NCBI RefSeq assembly: GCF_000314895.2
Contig: NZ_CM001773.1
Location: 1,405,442 to 1,469,441 of the forward strand
Length of the DNA: 64,000 bases
DNA from: Providencia sneebia DSM 19967
GTDB lineage: Bacteria > Pseudomonadota > Gammaproteobacteria > Enterobacterales > Enterobacteriaceae
Reading direction: 5' to 3'
Numbering within the stretch: the stretch's first letter is position 1; every line of letters starts with the position of its first letter. The position numbers were made by a program, and so were the translations under genes. This document shows positions 33,710 to 43,773 of the stretch, piece by piece. The notes beneath the pieces were generated by a model that saw only the letters and a program-made list of their open reading frames with translations, was not told where the DNA came from and did not search any database.

Positions 33710-34414
33710 ATGCAGGCGCAACTTTTTCCGGTGGCTTTAATGGGAGAAATAACATATCCCACTGATAAAATTGTTAAATTAACTCAAAACCATGTGCAAT
33801 TTATCTCTCAACTGGGCGATGAGGAATTGGCTGGAGTAATATGCCATGATAATTTATATGATGAGCTTGCGAGACAATTACCTGAAAATACGCCGATATT
33901 AAAATGTCGTGAATGGCAAAATGCAGAACAGCTTGACCGATTTTTACTCCAGCTTTATACGCAATATCGTCTCAAGCAACTCATGGCTAATTTAAGTCAT
34001 CACCAAATCATTCAATTTCATAGTCGACATAAATATTTATTAATGGCGTATTCACCACAAGGCTATCAACTGACTGGAAAGTGGGTTGCTGCTATTCAAA
34101 AAAATAGCCAACTCAGTGATTTTTATTCTCAGTATCGTACAACATTGCTCGCTATTCTTGCTCAAACACCACCGCGTAAATTGCAGGTAAACGCGATTCG
34201 CCATATTCAAGGCTATTTCAAAAAAATTGCAACAAAAGATGAGAAGATAAATTTAGATGAGGTAATTAATAAATATCTTAATGGGCGTTTATCTATCAAC
34301 GCGCCTTTAGCCTTGCTGAAACAGCTTCTTACTCAATACCCAAACACCTATTTAAGCGAACAATATTATTTATCACCTTACCCTGAATGTGAACATATCA
34401 GGGCGCTAAATTAA
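33710..34414 (+). CDS. YbgA-like DUF1722 protein
   Basis: The C-terminal ~155 residues of this 234-residue protein match YbgA/DUF1722: [36 protein letters not shown] and [12 protein letters not shown]. The first ~75 residues are extra compared with the 169-residue E. coli YbgA and are not recognised; they do not show the usual DUF523 motifs. Function is unknown. It lies on the opposite strand between rsfS and nadD, where cobC stands in E. coli, and its last 4 bases overlap the nadD stop in a convergent arrangement. AATGGAGA lies before ATG 33710. Confidence 0.8.
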   Translation: MQAQLFPVALMGEITYPTDKIVKLTQNHVQFISQLGDEELAGVICHDNLYDELARQLPENTPILKCREWQNAEQLDRFLLQLYTQYRLKQLMANLSHHQIIQFHSRHKYLLMAYSPQGYQLTGKWVAAIQKNSQLSDFYSQYRTTLLAILAQTPPRKLQVNAIRHIQGYFKKIATKDEKINLDEVINKYLNGRLSINAPLALLKQLLTQYPNTYLSEQYYLSPYPECEHIRALN

Positions 34415-35067
34415 TTTTGATAAAGATGGTGCTGATAAATGTAATCGATAACAGGTGCAGGGATCAGGTCATAACACGTTTTACCGGATGCCAATGCTTG
34501 ACGGATTTCAGTGGCTGATATGTTAACTAATGGCGTATTAGCTAAAAAAATATGACCATGGGGTACTTGGCTTAGTTTATTTGGATCGTCTGTTTTATGC
34601 TGGTTAAGCCAATCTTGCATTTTGAGATCTTGGAAATCTGCATCATAACCTGGGCGAGAGCACACTAACAGATGACAATAATCCAGTAATTGTTCCCAAC
34701 CATTCCAAGTATGAATAGATAATAAAGAGTCTTGCCCAATAATAAATGCAAGAGGTTGTTCTGCTCCCATTTCTTGGCGTAAAGACGCCAGCGTTTCAAT
34801 GGTATAAGAAGGGCTGTTTTTCTCTAACTCTCTGGTATCAATAGTAAATAATGGATTACCTTGTATTGCTAATTTAACCATTTCTAAGCGCTGGCTAGGA
34901 TTTGCTTTGGGTTGAGGACGATGTGGTGGAACATGATTAGGCAGTAAAATAACTTTTTGTAGGCCAACTTGTTTTGCCAATGCTTCAACTGGACGCAAAT
35001 GTCCATAATGAATTGGGTCAAATGTCCCACCAAATAGTGCCTGAAGGCCTTCTTGCTTAAAGGTCAT
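34411..35067 (-). CDS. nadD: nicotinate-nucleotide adenylyltransferase
   Basis: NadD converts nicotinate mononucleotide and ATP to deamido-NAD in NAD synthesis. The 218-residue protein has the nucleotidyltransferase motif [12 protein letters not shown] near residue 14, PNHVPPHRP, and the second motif ISATEIR near residue 183. It overlaps the end of holA by 11 bases and belongs to the leuS-lptE-holA-nadD series. Confidence 0.96.
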   Translation of the reverse strand: MTFKQEGLQALFGGTFDPIHYGHLRPVEALAKQVGLQKVILLPNHVPPHRPQPKANPSQRLEMVKLAIQGNPLFTIDTRELEKNSPSYTIETLASLRQEMGAEQPLAFIIGQDSLLSIHTWNGWEQLLDYCHLLVCSRPGYDADFQDLKMQDWLNQHKTDDPNKLSQVPHGHIFLANTPLVNISATEIRQALASGKTCYDLIPAPVIDYIYQHHLYQN

Positions 35068-36091
35068 GGATAAAACTCTCTGGTAAGGCTGCGGTACATA
35101 TTAACATCGATAAGGATTGCAAATCTGGCCAGACAGAGTGGCTAAAATCTTGCTTAGCATGCAATTCAGCTTGAGTTAGTAAAAGTAGGGCTGATTGTAA
35201 TTGATGTAAACTTAGCCGTTGCAAGGCAGCTGTCAGCAACGGACGACGATTTTGCCAAACCTTATGTTGATCAAATAATGATTTTAATGCGGTTGTCGCG
35301 GATTGACGTTTTAATGTTAACAGCAACATTAATTCGCGTTGAACCGTGCGTAATAAAATAACGACTTCTGTATCTTCCTGTTGTAACTGCTCAAGAATAT
35401 GCCATGCCCGGAATGACTTTCCTGCCAACATCGCATCTATCAAATGATATGGCGTGAAATGGGCTGAATTGTTAACAGCACTTTCAACGCGAGGAAGTGT
35501 CAATTTACCATCAGGATACAGTAATGAGAGCCGTTCCAATGCTTGAGATAAGGCAAGTAAATTCCCCTCATAACAGTAGCAAAGTAGTTGGTTCGCTTCT
35601 GTTTCGAGGTTTAAATTCATATTGCTGGCACGTTTTGAAACCCATTGTGGCAGCCGTTGATATTCAGGTGTTAAACAGCTGATATAAACGCCATCATCAC
35701 TAATCGCTTTAAACCAAGCACTATTTTCTTGTGCTTTTGTTAGCTTTTGCCCACGTAATAAAAGGAGCAAATCAGGGTGGAGTAATTGAGATAATTTTAC
35801 CAGTTTTTCTGCCATTGCGGCATTAGGGCCATTTTCGGGCAAAATTAAGGTTAATGATTGGCGAGATGCAAATAAACTCAATGCCTGACAAAGACTAAAA
35901 ATTTCATCCCAATCAGTATGTTGTTCAAGAGTGAAAGTGAAGTTTTCAAGAAACCCATGAGTGTGAGCAACTTTGCGGATTGCATCTTGGCTTTCTTGAA
36001 TTAATAGGGGCTCATTGCCCCATATTAAATAGCGGCCTTTCAGAGACTCTTGTAACTGAGAGGCCAGCTGTTCAGGATAAAGACGGATCAT
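35057..36091 (-). CDS. holA: DNA polymerase III delta subunit
   Basis: Delta opens the beta sliding clamp within the clamp loader. The 344-residue protein starts [17 protein letters not shown] and contains [31 protein letters not shown] and the C-terminal clamp-loader domain ([14 protein letters not shown]). Its ATG overlaps the lptE stop by 4 bases (ATGA type), indicating translational coupling. Confidence 0.95.
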   Translation of the reverse strand: MIRLYPEQLASQLQESLKGRYLIWGNEPLLIQESQDAIRKVAHTHGFLENFTFTLEQHTDWDEIFSLCQALSLFASRQSLTLILPENGPNAAMAEKLVKLSQLLHPDLLLLLRGQKLTKAQENSAWFKAISDDGVYISCLTPEYQRLPQWVSKRASNMNLNLETEANQLLCYCYEGNLLALSQALERLSLLYPDGKLTLPRVESAVNNSAHFTPYHLIDAMLAGKSFRAWHILEQLQQEDTEVVILLRTVQRELMLLLTLKRQSATTALKSLFDQHKVWQNRRPLLTAALQRLSLHQLQSALLLLTQAELHAKQDFSHSVWPDLQSLSMLICTAALPESFIHDL

Positions 36092-36627
36092 TCTGGTTCT
36101 ACTGACACGGCTTTGGCTGCATTTTCCTTTTCAAGTTCAGCAGTATGAATAATCAGTAATTTACGTACTAACATTCGCGCTGCTTGTTCACGCATTTCTT
36201 GTTTGACCAATTCATTTTCAGCATCTTTTGCAAGCGCTTCTAATGGGTTATCAATGAAAGAGCGCTCAACTTGAGTCTGTAACGGGTAGATAGAACCGTT
36301 TGGCATTAATACTTGTGCATTAAGGACAAATGTGAGCTGTTTCTCTGCCGATTTACCATCTTGATAAATTGAGACAGTTTCCGTTTTTTCTGATGATCCC
36401 GTGATTTTCAATACAGGGATATCTGCCTTGCCATTTTCAACTAAAGTGACATTATTTAACCTAAGTTGTTCTCTAACAGCACGCGTTAACGGGCTATAAG
36501 GAGACGTTGAACTTAATTGTAATGTTTTTAGCTCGTCAGGAATTTGTGTTGTTCCTTGCAAGCGAAAACCGCAACCTGCGGTGACTAGCACCGACAGGCT
36601 CAGTAATAATGTTATCAGATAGCGCAC
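36088..36627 (-). CDS. lptE: LPS-assembly lipoprotein LptE
   Basis: Outer-membrane lipoprotein that plugs the LptD barrel and helps insert lipopolysaccharide. Of 179 residues the first 19 form a lipoprotein signal with lipobox VTAGC, then [17 protein letters not shown], typical of the family. It is 12 bases after leuS and coupled to holA. Confidence 0.95.
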   Translation of the reverse strand: MRYLITLLLSLSVLVTAGCGFRLQGTTQIPDELKTLQLSSTSPYSPLTRAVREQLRLNNVTLVENGKADIPVLKITGSSEKTETVSIYQDGKSAEKQLTFVLNAQVLMPNGSIYPLQTQVERSFIDNPLEALAKDAENELVKQEMREQAARMLVRKLLIIHTAELEKENAAKAVSVEPE

Positions 36628-36639
36628 TCGGCCTCCTTA

Positions 36640-39222
36640 TCAGCCTACTACTAGGTTCAGTAGTTTACCAGGAACATAAATGACTTTACGGATGTTCACG
36701 CCCTCAAGGTATTTAGCAACACTGTATTCTTTTGATGCCATATCAAGGACAAATTCTTGATTTGCATCAGCAGGAACAGTTACGCGACCGCGGACTTTAC
36801 CATTAACTTGGATAACAACCAGTTTGGTGTCATCCACCATAGCGTCTTTATCTGCTATTGGCCAAGCTGCACAATCAACATCATCTGTATGGCCTAATGC
36901 TTGCCACATTTCAAAGCACGCATGTGGAATGATTGGGTAGAGCATGATAACAATGGCTTCCAAAGATTCTTGTACTAAAGCGCGATCTTGTTCAGTTTCT
37001 TGTGGTGCACGAACTAATTTGTTCATGAATTCCATGATGGCAGCAATTGCGGTATTAAACGCATAACGACGGTCGAAATCGTCTGTCACTTTAGCAATTG
37101 TTTTATGCAGATCACGGCGCAGATCTTTTTGTTCAGCAGTTAATGTGTTGATATCTAAAGGTTGTGTTGCACCTTTTTGTGAGTGCTCATGAACTAAACG
37201 CCATACACGGCGTACAAAACGGTTAGCGCCTTCAACACTTGATTCTTGCCATTCAAGAGTGAGTTCTGGTGGAGCAGCAAACATCATGAATAGGCGGACA
37301 GTATCAGCACCGTATTTTTCGACCATCAATTGTGGGTCAATACCATTGTTTTTTGATTTGGACATTTTGCTCATACCGGTATAAACCAGTTCATGTCCTT
37401 CATTATCAACAGCTTTAGTTATACGGCCTTTTTCATCACGTTCAACAATTGCATCGGTTGGAGAAACCCATACGCGCTGGCCATCTTCACCAGTGTAGTA
37501 GAAGGCATCTGCCAGAACCATACCTTGACACAGTAAGCGCTTAGCAGGCTCATCTGAATTGACTAATCCAGCATCACGCATCAATTTATGGAAGAAACGG
37601 AAATACATTAAGTGCATGATGGCGTGTTCAATACCACCAATATATTGGTCAACAGGAAGCCAGTAGTTAGCCGCTGTAGGATCTAACATGCCTTCATCAT
37701 AATGTGGGCAAGTATAGCGAGCATAGTACCAAGATGATTCCATGAAGGTATCAAAAGTATCGGTTTCAAGTAGAGCAGGTTGACCATTAATTGTCGTTTT
37801 AGCCCATTGCGGATCTGCTTTTATTGGGCTGGTGATGCCATCCATTTCAACATCTTCAGGTAACACGACTGGTAATTGATCTTCAGGAACAGGAACAACC
37901 GTGCCATCTTCCAATGTTGCCATTGGGATTGGCGCTCCCCAATAACGTTGACGAGAAACACCCCAATCACGTAAGCGATAGTTGATTTTACGGTTACCTA
38001 CGCCAATTGAAACTAATTTATCTGCAATAGCGTTAAAACCAGCAGCATTGTCTAATCCGCTAAATTCGCCTGAATTAATCAGTGAGGATTTTTCAGTCAT
38101 TGCTTCTTCAGAGATGTCAGGTTCACTGCCATCAGCATTTGCAATAACCACTTTGAGTGGCAAATTATATTTATGCGCAAATTCCCAGTCACGTTGGTCA
38201 TGAGCAGGAACTGCCATAACTGCACCTGTACCATATTCCATTAATACAAAGTTAGCGGCCCAAATAGGCAGTTTTTCTTGAGTTAATGGATGAATAACAT
38301 ACAGCCCCGTTGGTACACCTTTTTTGTCCATCGTTGCCATATCAGCTTCAGATGTTTTGGTGTTACGGCATTCAGCAATGAAATCAGCGAGCTCTTGGTT
38401 ATTTGCTGCCGCTTCTTGTGCTAATGGATGGCCTGCTGCAACGGCAACATAAGTGACGCCCATAAAAGTATCTGGACGCGTTGTGTAAACAGTGAGTTTG
38501 TCATCACGATCAGCAACATTAAACGTAATATCAACCCCTTCTGAGCGGCCAATCCAGTTACGTTGCATTGTTTTAACTTGTTCTGGCCAATCATCAAGAT
38601 TGTCGAGATCATTAAGCAGTTCTTCTGCATAGTCAGTAATTTTAATAAACCACTGAGGAATTTCTTTACGCTCAACCGGTGTGTCGCAACGCCAGCAACA
38701 ACCATCAATAACTTGTTCGTTAGCCAGTACGGTTAAATCGTGTGGGCACCAGTTAACAGCTGAGGTTTTTTTATACACTAAACCTTTTTCATAAAGCTTG
38801 GTGAAAAACCACTGTTCCCAGCGATAATATTCAGGCGTACAAGTGGTAACTTCACGGTTCCAATCATACCCAAAGCCCAGCATTTTTAGCTGCGTTTTCA
38901 TGTAATCAATATTGGCATAAGTCCAAGGTGCTGGTGCTGTTTTATTTTTTACAGCAGCGCCTTCAGCTGGTAGACCAAAAGCATCCCAACCAATTGGTTG
39001 AAGCACATTTTTACCTAATAAACGTTGGTAACGGGAGATAACATCACCCATGGTGTAGTTACGTACATGCCCCATGTGAAGTCGGCCAGAAGGGTAAGGT
39101 AGCATTGACAGGCAGTAGTATTTTTCTTTGCTGTTGTCTTCTGTCACTTTGAAAGTTTCTTTTTCATCCCAGTGACTCTGTACTTTTGGCTCTATATCTT
39201 CTGGACGATATTGTTCTTGCAT
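36640..39222 (-). CDS. leuS: leucyl-tRNA synthetase
   Basis: Class I synthetase of 860 residues, the E. coli length. HIGH-type motif [13 protein letters not shown] near residue 43 and KMSKS motif ([13 protein letters not shown]) near 620 are present; the editing domain CP1 (about 225-420) includes [16 protein letters not shown], and the zinc-type region has [13 protein letters not shown]. First gene of leuS-lptE-holA-nadD. Confidence 0.98.
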   Translation of the reverse strand: MQEQYRPEDIEPKVQSHWDEKETFKVTEDNSKEKYYCLSMLPYPSGRLHMGHVRNYTMGDVISRYQRLLGKNVLQPIGWDAFGLPAEGAAVKNKTAPAPWTYANIDYMKTQLKMLGFGYDWNREVTTCTPEYYRWEQWFFTKLYEKGLVYKKTSAVNWCPHDLTVLANEQVIDGCCWRCDTPVERKEIPQWFIKITDYAEELLNDLDNLDDWPEQVKTMQRNWIGRSEGVDITFNVADRDDKLTVYTTRPDTFMGVTYVAVAAGHPLAQEAAANNQELADFIAECRNTKTSEADMATMDKKGVPTGLYVIHPLTQEKLPIWAANFVLMEYGTGAVMAVPAHDQRDWEFAHKYNLPLKVVIANADGSEPDISEEAMTEKSSLINSGEFSGLDNAAGFNAIADKLVSIGVGNRKINYRLRDWGVSRQRYWGAPIPMATLEDGTVVPVPEDQLPVVLPEDVEMDGITSPIKADPQWAKTTINGQPALLETDTFDTFMESSWYYARYTCPHYDEGMLDPTAANYWLPVDQYIGGIEHAIMHLMYFRFFHKLMRDAGLVNSDEPAKRLLCQGMVLADAFYYTGEDGQRVWVSPTDAIVERDEKGRITKAVDNEGHELVYTGMSKMSKSKNNGIDPQLMVEKYGADTVRLFMMFAAPPELTLEWQESSVEGANRFVRRVWRLVHEHSQKGATQPLDINTLTAEQKDLRRDLHKTIAKVTDDFDRRYAFNTAIAAIMEFMNKLVRAPQETEQDRALVQESLEAIVIMLYPIIPHACFEMWQALGHTDDVDCAAWPIADKDAMVDDTKLVVIQVNGKVRGRVTVPADANQEFVLDMASKEYSVAKYLEGVNIRKVIYVPGKLLNLVVG

Positions 39223-39631
39223 GGCACCGATAATCCTATGGTGAATAAATGCTACTCAGTAGCGTTAAAATATATTTCTTTAATTCAGATCCGCATAGCA
39301 TAGCGGATCATGACCGAAAACAACAATAGTTGATTAACTAAACTTATGAGGAAGTTATATATTGCTTTTCGGGGAGCGGGTTCAGACAATTTTATGCTGA
39401 TAACGACATAACTTATAACCACACAACTTAACTAAAAATACTCATGATTGATAGTTCTTTACATAAAAAAACGATATGGATGATCCATTTGGCTTAAGGG
39501 AGAATCTAATCTTTTTTTGTGCATTTATAGCGATGAACTATTTAGAGAGAAAATAATATTTAGAGATATTAGTTGGGGCGCAGTCATATTGATCTGAGCC
39601 CCAAGGAGTGGAAAGGGTAACTTAGTGGATA
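39223..39631. other. intergenic region between leuS and gltL
   Basis: About 400 bases with no ORF. It includes the leuS promoter region on the left and a hairpin after gltL on the right. No leader peptide or T-box was recognised. Confidence 0.5.
39573..39604 (-). terminator. hairpin after gltL (probable terminator)
   Basis: A perfect 7-bp inverted repeat TTGGGGC / GCCCCAA with an 18-base loop lies 28 bases after the gltL stop. The tail on the minus strand is only moderately T-rich, so termination is likely but not certain. Confidence 0.5.
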
Positions 39632-40357
39632 TTAATGCAAAATTTTTGCGAGGAAGTCTTTAGCGCGATCGGATTGAGGATTCTCAAAGAAATCTTCTTT
39701 CTTGCTATCTTCAACTATTTTACCTTCGTCCATAAAAATGACGCGATCGGCTACTTTTTTGGCAAAGCCCATTTCATGGGTCACCACCATCATTGTCATA
39801 CCTTCATTTGCAAGCTTGACCATAACATCAAGAACTTCATTGATCATTTCTGGGTCAAGTGCGGATGTTGGTTCATCAAACAACATGGCAACGGGGTCCA
39901 TACACAAAGCGCGAGCGATAGCGACACGTTGCTGCTGGCCGCCTGAAAGCTGGGCTGGAAACTTATTGGCATGATTTGATAATCCAACACGCTCAAGAAG
40001 TTTTAACCCTTTCTTTTCAGCTTCTTTTTTATCTCTATTTAGCACTTTGACTTGAGCAAGTGTTAAATTTTCAATAATAGAAAGGTGAGGGAACAGCTCA
40101 AAATGCTGGAACACCATGCCGACTTTTGAGCGCAATTTTGCTAAATCTGTTTTTTTATTGTTGACCTGGATGCCATTTACAAAAATTTCACCCTGCTGAA
40201 TAGGTTCAAGACCATTCACCGTTTTTATTAGTGTGGATTTACCAGAACCAGATGGCCCACAGACAACGACGACCTCGCCTTTTTTGACTTCAGTTGTACA
40301 GTCAGTGAGTACCTGAAATTGGCCATACCATTTAGATACATTTTTCAGGGTAATCAT
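39632..40357 (-). CDS. gltL: glutamate/aspartate ABC transporter ATP-binding protein
   Basis: ATPase of the GltIJKL importer (241 residues). Walker [10 protein letters not shown] near residue 35, signature [15 protein letters not shown], Walker [14 protein letters not shown] and the switch His in VTHEMGFA are all intact. It overlaps gltK by 4 bases. Confidence 0.95.
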   Translation of the reverse strand: MITLKNVSKWYGQFQVLTDCTTEVKKGEVVVVCGPSGSGKSTLIKTVNGLEPIQQGEIFVNGIQVNNKKTDLAKLRSKVGMVFQHFELFPHLSIIENLTLAQVKVLNRDKKEAEKKGLKLLERVGLSNHANKFPAQLSGGQQQRVAIARALCMDPVAMLFDEPTSALDPEMINEVLDVMVKLANEGMTMMVVTHEMGFAKKVADRVIFMDEGKIVEDSKKEDFFENPQSDRAKDFLAKILH

Positions 40358-41034
40358 GAAACAGTCCTTTTCTTAAGATAATTCACCAGCATTGAAGCGC
40401 CGAAGCTGATAATAAAATACACCAGACCTGCAAACAATATCATTTCCACCTGTGTTCCGTCACGCTCACCGATATTTGTTGCTGTACGGAAGAAGTCGGT
40501 TAAGCTCAGAACATAGACCAAGGATGAATCTTGGAATAATACAATACCTTGGGTTAGTAGTAGTGGGACCATTGCCTTAAAGGCTTGCGGCAAGACAATT
40601 AATCTCATTGCTTGCATGTTGGTCATGCCTAAAGCAAGCGCTGCTGAAGCTTGGCCTCGAGAAATACTTTGAATACCCGCTCGGATAATTTCTGAGTAAT
40701 AAGCCGCTTCAAAAAGCGAGAATGCTATCATTGCTGACATTAAACGAATATCTGTTTTTGGCGAGATGCCTAGAACATTTTGGACTAAGTTAGGAACAAT
40801 GAGATAAAACCAAAGTAATACCATGACCAACGGAATTGATCGAAAAGTATTGACATAGAGAGCCGCAAACCAGCGAAATGGTTTGAAGGAAGAGATCCGC
40901 ATTACCGCTAGAACAGTTCCCCATAAAATACCAACAATAATTGCCGTGATAGTTATTTTCGCGGTAATAATTAAACCATCGACTAAGAATGGCCAACTTG
41001 GCGCGATAGAGCTCCAATCAAATTCATAGAACAT
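40354..41034 (-). CDS. gltK: glutamate/aspartate ABC transporter permease GltK
   Basis: Inner-membrane permease, 226 residues, with about five helices and the polar amino-acid permease signature [20 protein letters not shown] (the EAA loop). ATG 41034 is preceded by GGAGGG and gives [10 protein letters not shown] as in E. coli; the frame is open to 41079 within gltJ. It begins just after the gltJ stop and pairs with GltJ to form the channel. Confidence 0.95.
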   Translation of the reverse strand: MFYEFDWSSIAPSWPFLVDGLIITAKITITAIIVGILWGTVLAVMRISSFKPFRWFAALYVNTFRSIPLVMVLLWFYLIVPNLVQNVLGISPKTDIRLMSAMIAFSLFEAAYYSEIIRAGIQSISRGQASAALALGMTNMQAMRLIVLPQAFKAMVPLLLTQGIVLFQDSSLVYVLSLTDFFRTATNIGERDGTQVEMILFAGLVYFIISFGASMLVNYLKKRTVS

Positions 41035-41035
41035 A

Positions 41036-41776
41036 TTATCGCCCTCCCATTGAGCCTGGTAAGCGAACTTTGCGCTCAAGTATGCTCATCAGTGCCATAA
41101 TGACTAAGTTGATACCAACATAAGCTAGGGTAATTGCCGTAAAAGACTCCCAAGCGTGGGCAGAATAATCGAGCAGCTTTCCTGCTTGTGCCGCCATGTC
41201 AACGAGACCAATTGTTGATGCAATGGCAGAGTTTTTTACCAAGTTAAGCATTTCTGACGTCATTGGTGGCAAAATAACTCGATATGCATTAGGTAATAAG
41301 ACATAGCGATAGGTTTGTGGCAAGGTTAGCCCCATTGCGAGAGCCGCATTTTTTTGCCCTCGAGGAAGCGATTGAATTGCTGCTCTGACTTGCTCTGTGA
41401 CACGCGCCGCTGTAAATAAGCCGAGGCATAAGGTTGATGAAATAAAAAATTGGTAGTTAGGGGCTAAATCCATTTTGAACCAATCACCAATCGAACGAGG
41501 TAACAGTTCTGGAATAACCAAATACCACGTAAAAAATTGCACGATTAAGGGAACATTACGGAATAATTCAACGTAGATAGTGCCTAACATGGATAAGTAG
41601 CGATTTGGTACTGTTCGTAAAATACCAAAGAAAGAGCCGACAAGAAACGCGATGATCCAAGCACAGATAGAAAGTGCAATGGTGACTTCAAAGCCAGATA
41701 TTAGCCACCCTAAATAGGTGGTATTCCCAAACGGGGCTTCTTGTAAGAAAATCCCCCAATTCCAATCAATTGACAT
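41036..41776 (-). CDS. gltJ: glutamate/aspartate ABC transporter permease GltJ
   Basis: Permease partner of GltK, 246 residues, with [16 protein letters not shown] and the EAA-type loop [25 protein letters not shown] 41776 has AGGAAG eight bases upstream and starts [11 protein letters not shown]; the longer frame to 41797 is unlikely. It is separated from gltI by 114 bases that contain a GC-rich hairpin. Confidence 0.95.
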   Translation of the reverse strand: MSIDWNWGIFLQEAPFGNTTYLGWLISGFEVTIALSICAWIIAFLVGSFFGILRTVPNRYLSMLGTIYVELFRNVPLIVQFFTWYLVIPELLPRSIGDWFKMDLAPNYQFFISSTLCLGLFTAARVTEQVRAAIQSLPRGQKNAALAMGLTLPQTYRYVLLPNAYRVILPPMTSEMLNLVKNSAIASTIGLVDMAAQAGKLLDYSAHAWESFTAITLAYVGINLVIMALMSILERKVRLPGSMGGR

Positions 41777-41830
41777 AATTCTACTTCCTGTGGGCAATTA
41801 GATTGTCCCTACTATTGAATAAGAGGATGC

Positions 41831-41851
41831 AAGGCGGGGAACGACCGCCTT
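41831..41851 (-). ncRNA. gltI-gltJ intergenic hairpin (SroC-like position)
   Basis: A perfect 7-bp stem AAGGCGG / CCGCCTT with a 7-base loop lies 40 bases after the gltI stop. In E. coli and Salmonella this interval yields the small RNA SroC. The hairpin could protect gltI mRNA or end part of the transcripts. That a SroC-like RNA is made here is inferred from position only. Confidence 0.35.
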
Positions 41852-41890
41852 GCGATTCTCACTTCAATAACACCCTGTTTGTTTTTTTAA

Positions 41891-42784
41891 TTAGTTTAAA
41901 GCTTTATCATTTGGTGATTTGAATAATGTTTTCATTTCATCAGATAAGGTGAATTTTAAGTTTAGGTTTTTAGGTGGAATAGGTTGATTGAACCAGCGCT
42001 CAAAGGATTTCTCTGCTGTGCCGGAAGTTTGTGCGTTAGCAATAGTTTCATCGACTAGTTTTTTAAACTCAGGATCATCTTTGCGCAGCATACAACCGTA
42101 AGCTTCTTCAGTTTGTGGAGTTCCAACGATTTCCCAAATATCGGGTTTTTTCGCTTTCGCACGTTCGCCAGCAAGCAATGCATCATCCATCATAAACGCA
42201 ACAGCACGACCTGATTCTAGAGTCCGGAATGAGTCACCATGATCTTTTGCGCTGATGATGCGCATTTTCATATTTTTCTCATCATTAAGCTTATTTAGCA
42301 GAACTTCAGAGGTTGTACCGGAGGTAACAACGACGTTTTTACCTGCTAAATCCGCAAAATCTTTGACACCTGTGTCATTTTTAGTGAGTAGGCGAGTACC
42401 CACAACGAAAATAGTATTGGAGAATGCAGCTTGTTTTTGTCTTTCTAAGTTATTGGTTGTTGATCCGCATTCAAAATCATAAGTACCATTTTGAAGTAGT
42501 GGGATACGATTTTGTGATGTAATAGGAATTAGTTTGACTTCAAGGTCAGGTTTGTTGAGCTTTTTCTTAACAGCTTCAACAATTTCGTTAGAGTAATCTT
42601 GTGAATAACCCACAACTTTTTGGTTGTTATCATAATAAGAAAATGGAACTGAAGATTCGCGATGTCCGACGACAATGACGCCATTGTCATTAACTTTCTT
42701 CAGCGTACCTGTTAGTTCATCAGCTTGAACAGCGCAGGTTGCACCTAACATCATCATAGATAATACAATCTTGCTCATACGCAT
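41891..42784 (-). CDS. gltI: glutamate/aspartate periplasmic binding protein
   Basis: Binding protein of 297 residues with a signal peptide (about 22 residues, ending VQADE). The mature part has HRESSVPFSYYDNNQKVVGYSQD, FECGSTTNNLERQK and VTSGTTSEVLL, typical of GltI. AAGGAG lies seven to twelve bases before ATG 42784. First gene of gltIJKL. Confidence 0.95.
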   Translation of the reverse strand: MRMSKIVLSMMMLGATCAVQADELTGTLKKVNDNGVIVVGHRESSVPFSYYDNNQKVVGYSQDYSNEIVEAVKKKLNKPDLEVKLIPITSQNRIPLLQNGTYDFECGSTTNNLERQKQAAFSNTIFVVGTRLLTKNDTGVKDFADLAGKNVVVTSGTTSEVLLNKLNDEKNMKMRIISAKDHGDSFRTLESGRAVAFMMDDALLAGERAKAKKPDIWEIVGTPQTEEAYGCMLRKDDPEFKKLVDETIANAQTSGTAEKSFERWFNQPIPPKNLNLKFTLSDEMKTLFKSPNDKALN

Positions 42785-43308
42785 ATTACAGCTCCTTTCT
42801 AAGCTCGGGTATCTAGCTCATGTGTGTTTTGCTTGCTAATGTCTCGTCGATTTATAAAAAGTCGCAATCATTAGTCATATGTTTAATTAATGTTAAAAAT
42901 TAAATAAAAATGTTAATTAATGAAAACGAATTGTTTCAGAATCGGGAGCTGTCTCGCATAATATTTAGAACATTCCTGATTTTTCGCACTATTAATGGGA
43001 AGCGATTCTCTAAAAGTGAAATTTCTCACTATATTCCGCACCATAATGGTGAAGCTAAGATATCGTTTTCATATTTACATAGAGTTAATGCATCTATCAT
43101 GCCACTTTTGTTTTTATTAAAAGCAATGATGAAAATTTAAGATTTGTAAAGTTAGATGATGCCGCTTGTACCAAGTTATTTGCTGTGTAAGATGTAGGCT
43201 CATTTTCGTTTATTAAATTTTGAGCTGAATTCTTATCGTTAGCTACGACTGAGTTGCTTACAATGTGTTATTAAGATGTTTTCTCTGGAGAAATAGATAA
43301 AGATAGGC
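42785..43308. other. divergent promoter region between gltI and scsA
   Basis: About 520 AT-rich bases that must contain the gltI and scs promoters. One ORF of 76 codons (42910-43140) has no ribosome binding site and is judged spurious. No convincing CpxR or copper-responsive box was found. Confidence 0.45.
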
Positions 43309-43773
43309 ATGAACAGGCAACTTAAGCTAGGAAAAGGATTAGTATTATTAGCCTGTCTGATGGTGTTACTTTGTATGAATCAAAGAGCCGTTGGAAAGTA
43401 CCTATTTGCCCAAAATTCTTCACAAGAATTAACGAATATTCATCAGCTTAATGAGAAAAAACTGACTTTACAGTCAGGTGATTTCGAACTAAATAATAGC
43501 CAAGTCCAGCTATCTTCCTGTGAGTTAAGTGCTAAATCACTGTTCACAGTATTACCTTCTATTGTTGAACCTATGACTTTTTTACTCATTGCTATTGCGG
43601 CATTGAGTCTGTTTTGTACCCATCTATTCTCGCGTCAAGCCCATCGTGAAAAAAATACCCCCCGCCAAATGTTAGGCTCCATTTGCAGTTTTGTAATCTC
43701 CGAGATTAGAGCACCACTGCGTTCAAAGAGTCGGTGTGTTTTATTCTGGAGGAATTATGCGTTTTTTAATTAA
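43309..43773 (+). CDS. scsA: ScsA-like membrane protein
   Basis: This 154-residue protein has two hydrophobic helices (about 10-25 and 87-105) and a short polar stretch between them with one Cys, then a basic C-terminus. The weak similarity and the position directly before scsB point to ScsA of the copper-tolerance locus. Salmonella ScsA is shorter (about 120 residues), so the last residues here, which run 17 bases into scsB, may be an extension. Role unknown; linked to peroxide and copper tolerance in Salmonella. Confidence 0.65.
   Translation: MNRQLKLGKGLVLLACLMVLLCMNQRAVGKYLFAQNSSQELTNIHQLNEKKLTLQSGDFELNNSQVQLSSCELSAKSLFTVLPSIVEPMTFLLIAIAALSLFCTHLFSRQAHREKNTPRQMLGSICSFVISEIRAPLRSKSRCVLFWRNYAFFN

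Noticed and set aside
39635-39946. 103-codon ORF antisense to gltL
   Set aside because: Shadow of the conserved ATPase gene, no ribosome binding site or family motif.
42910-43140. 76-codon ORF between gltI and scsA
   Set aside because: No ribosome binding site, odd composition, and it lies in the divergent promoter region; likely chance.
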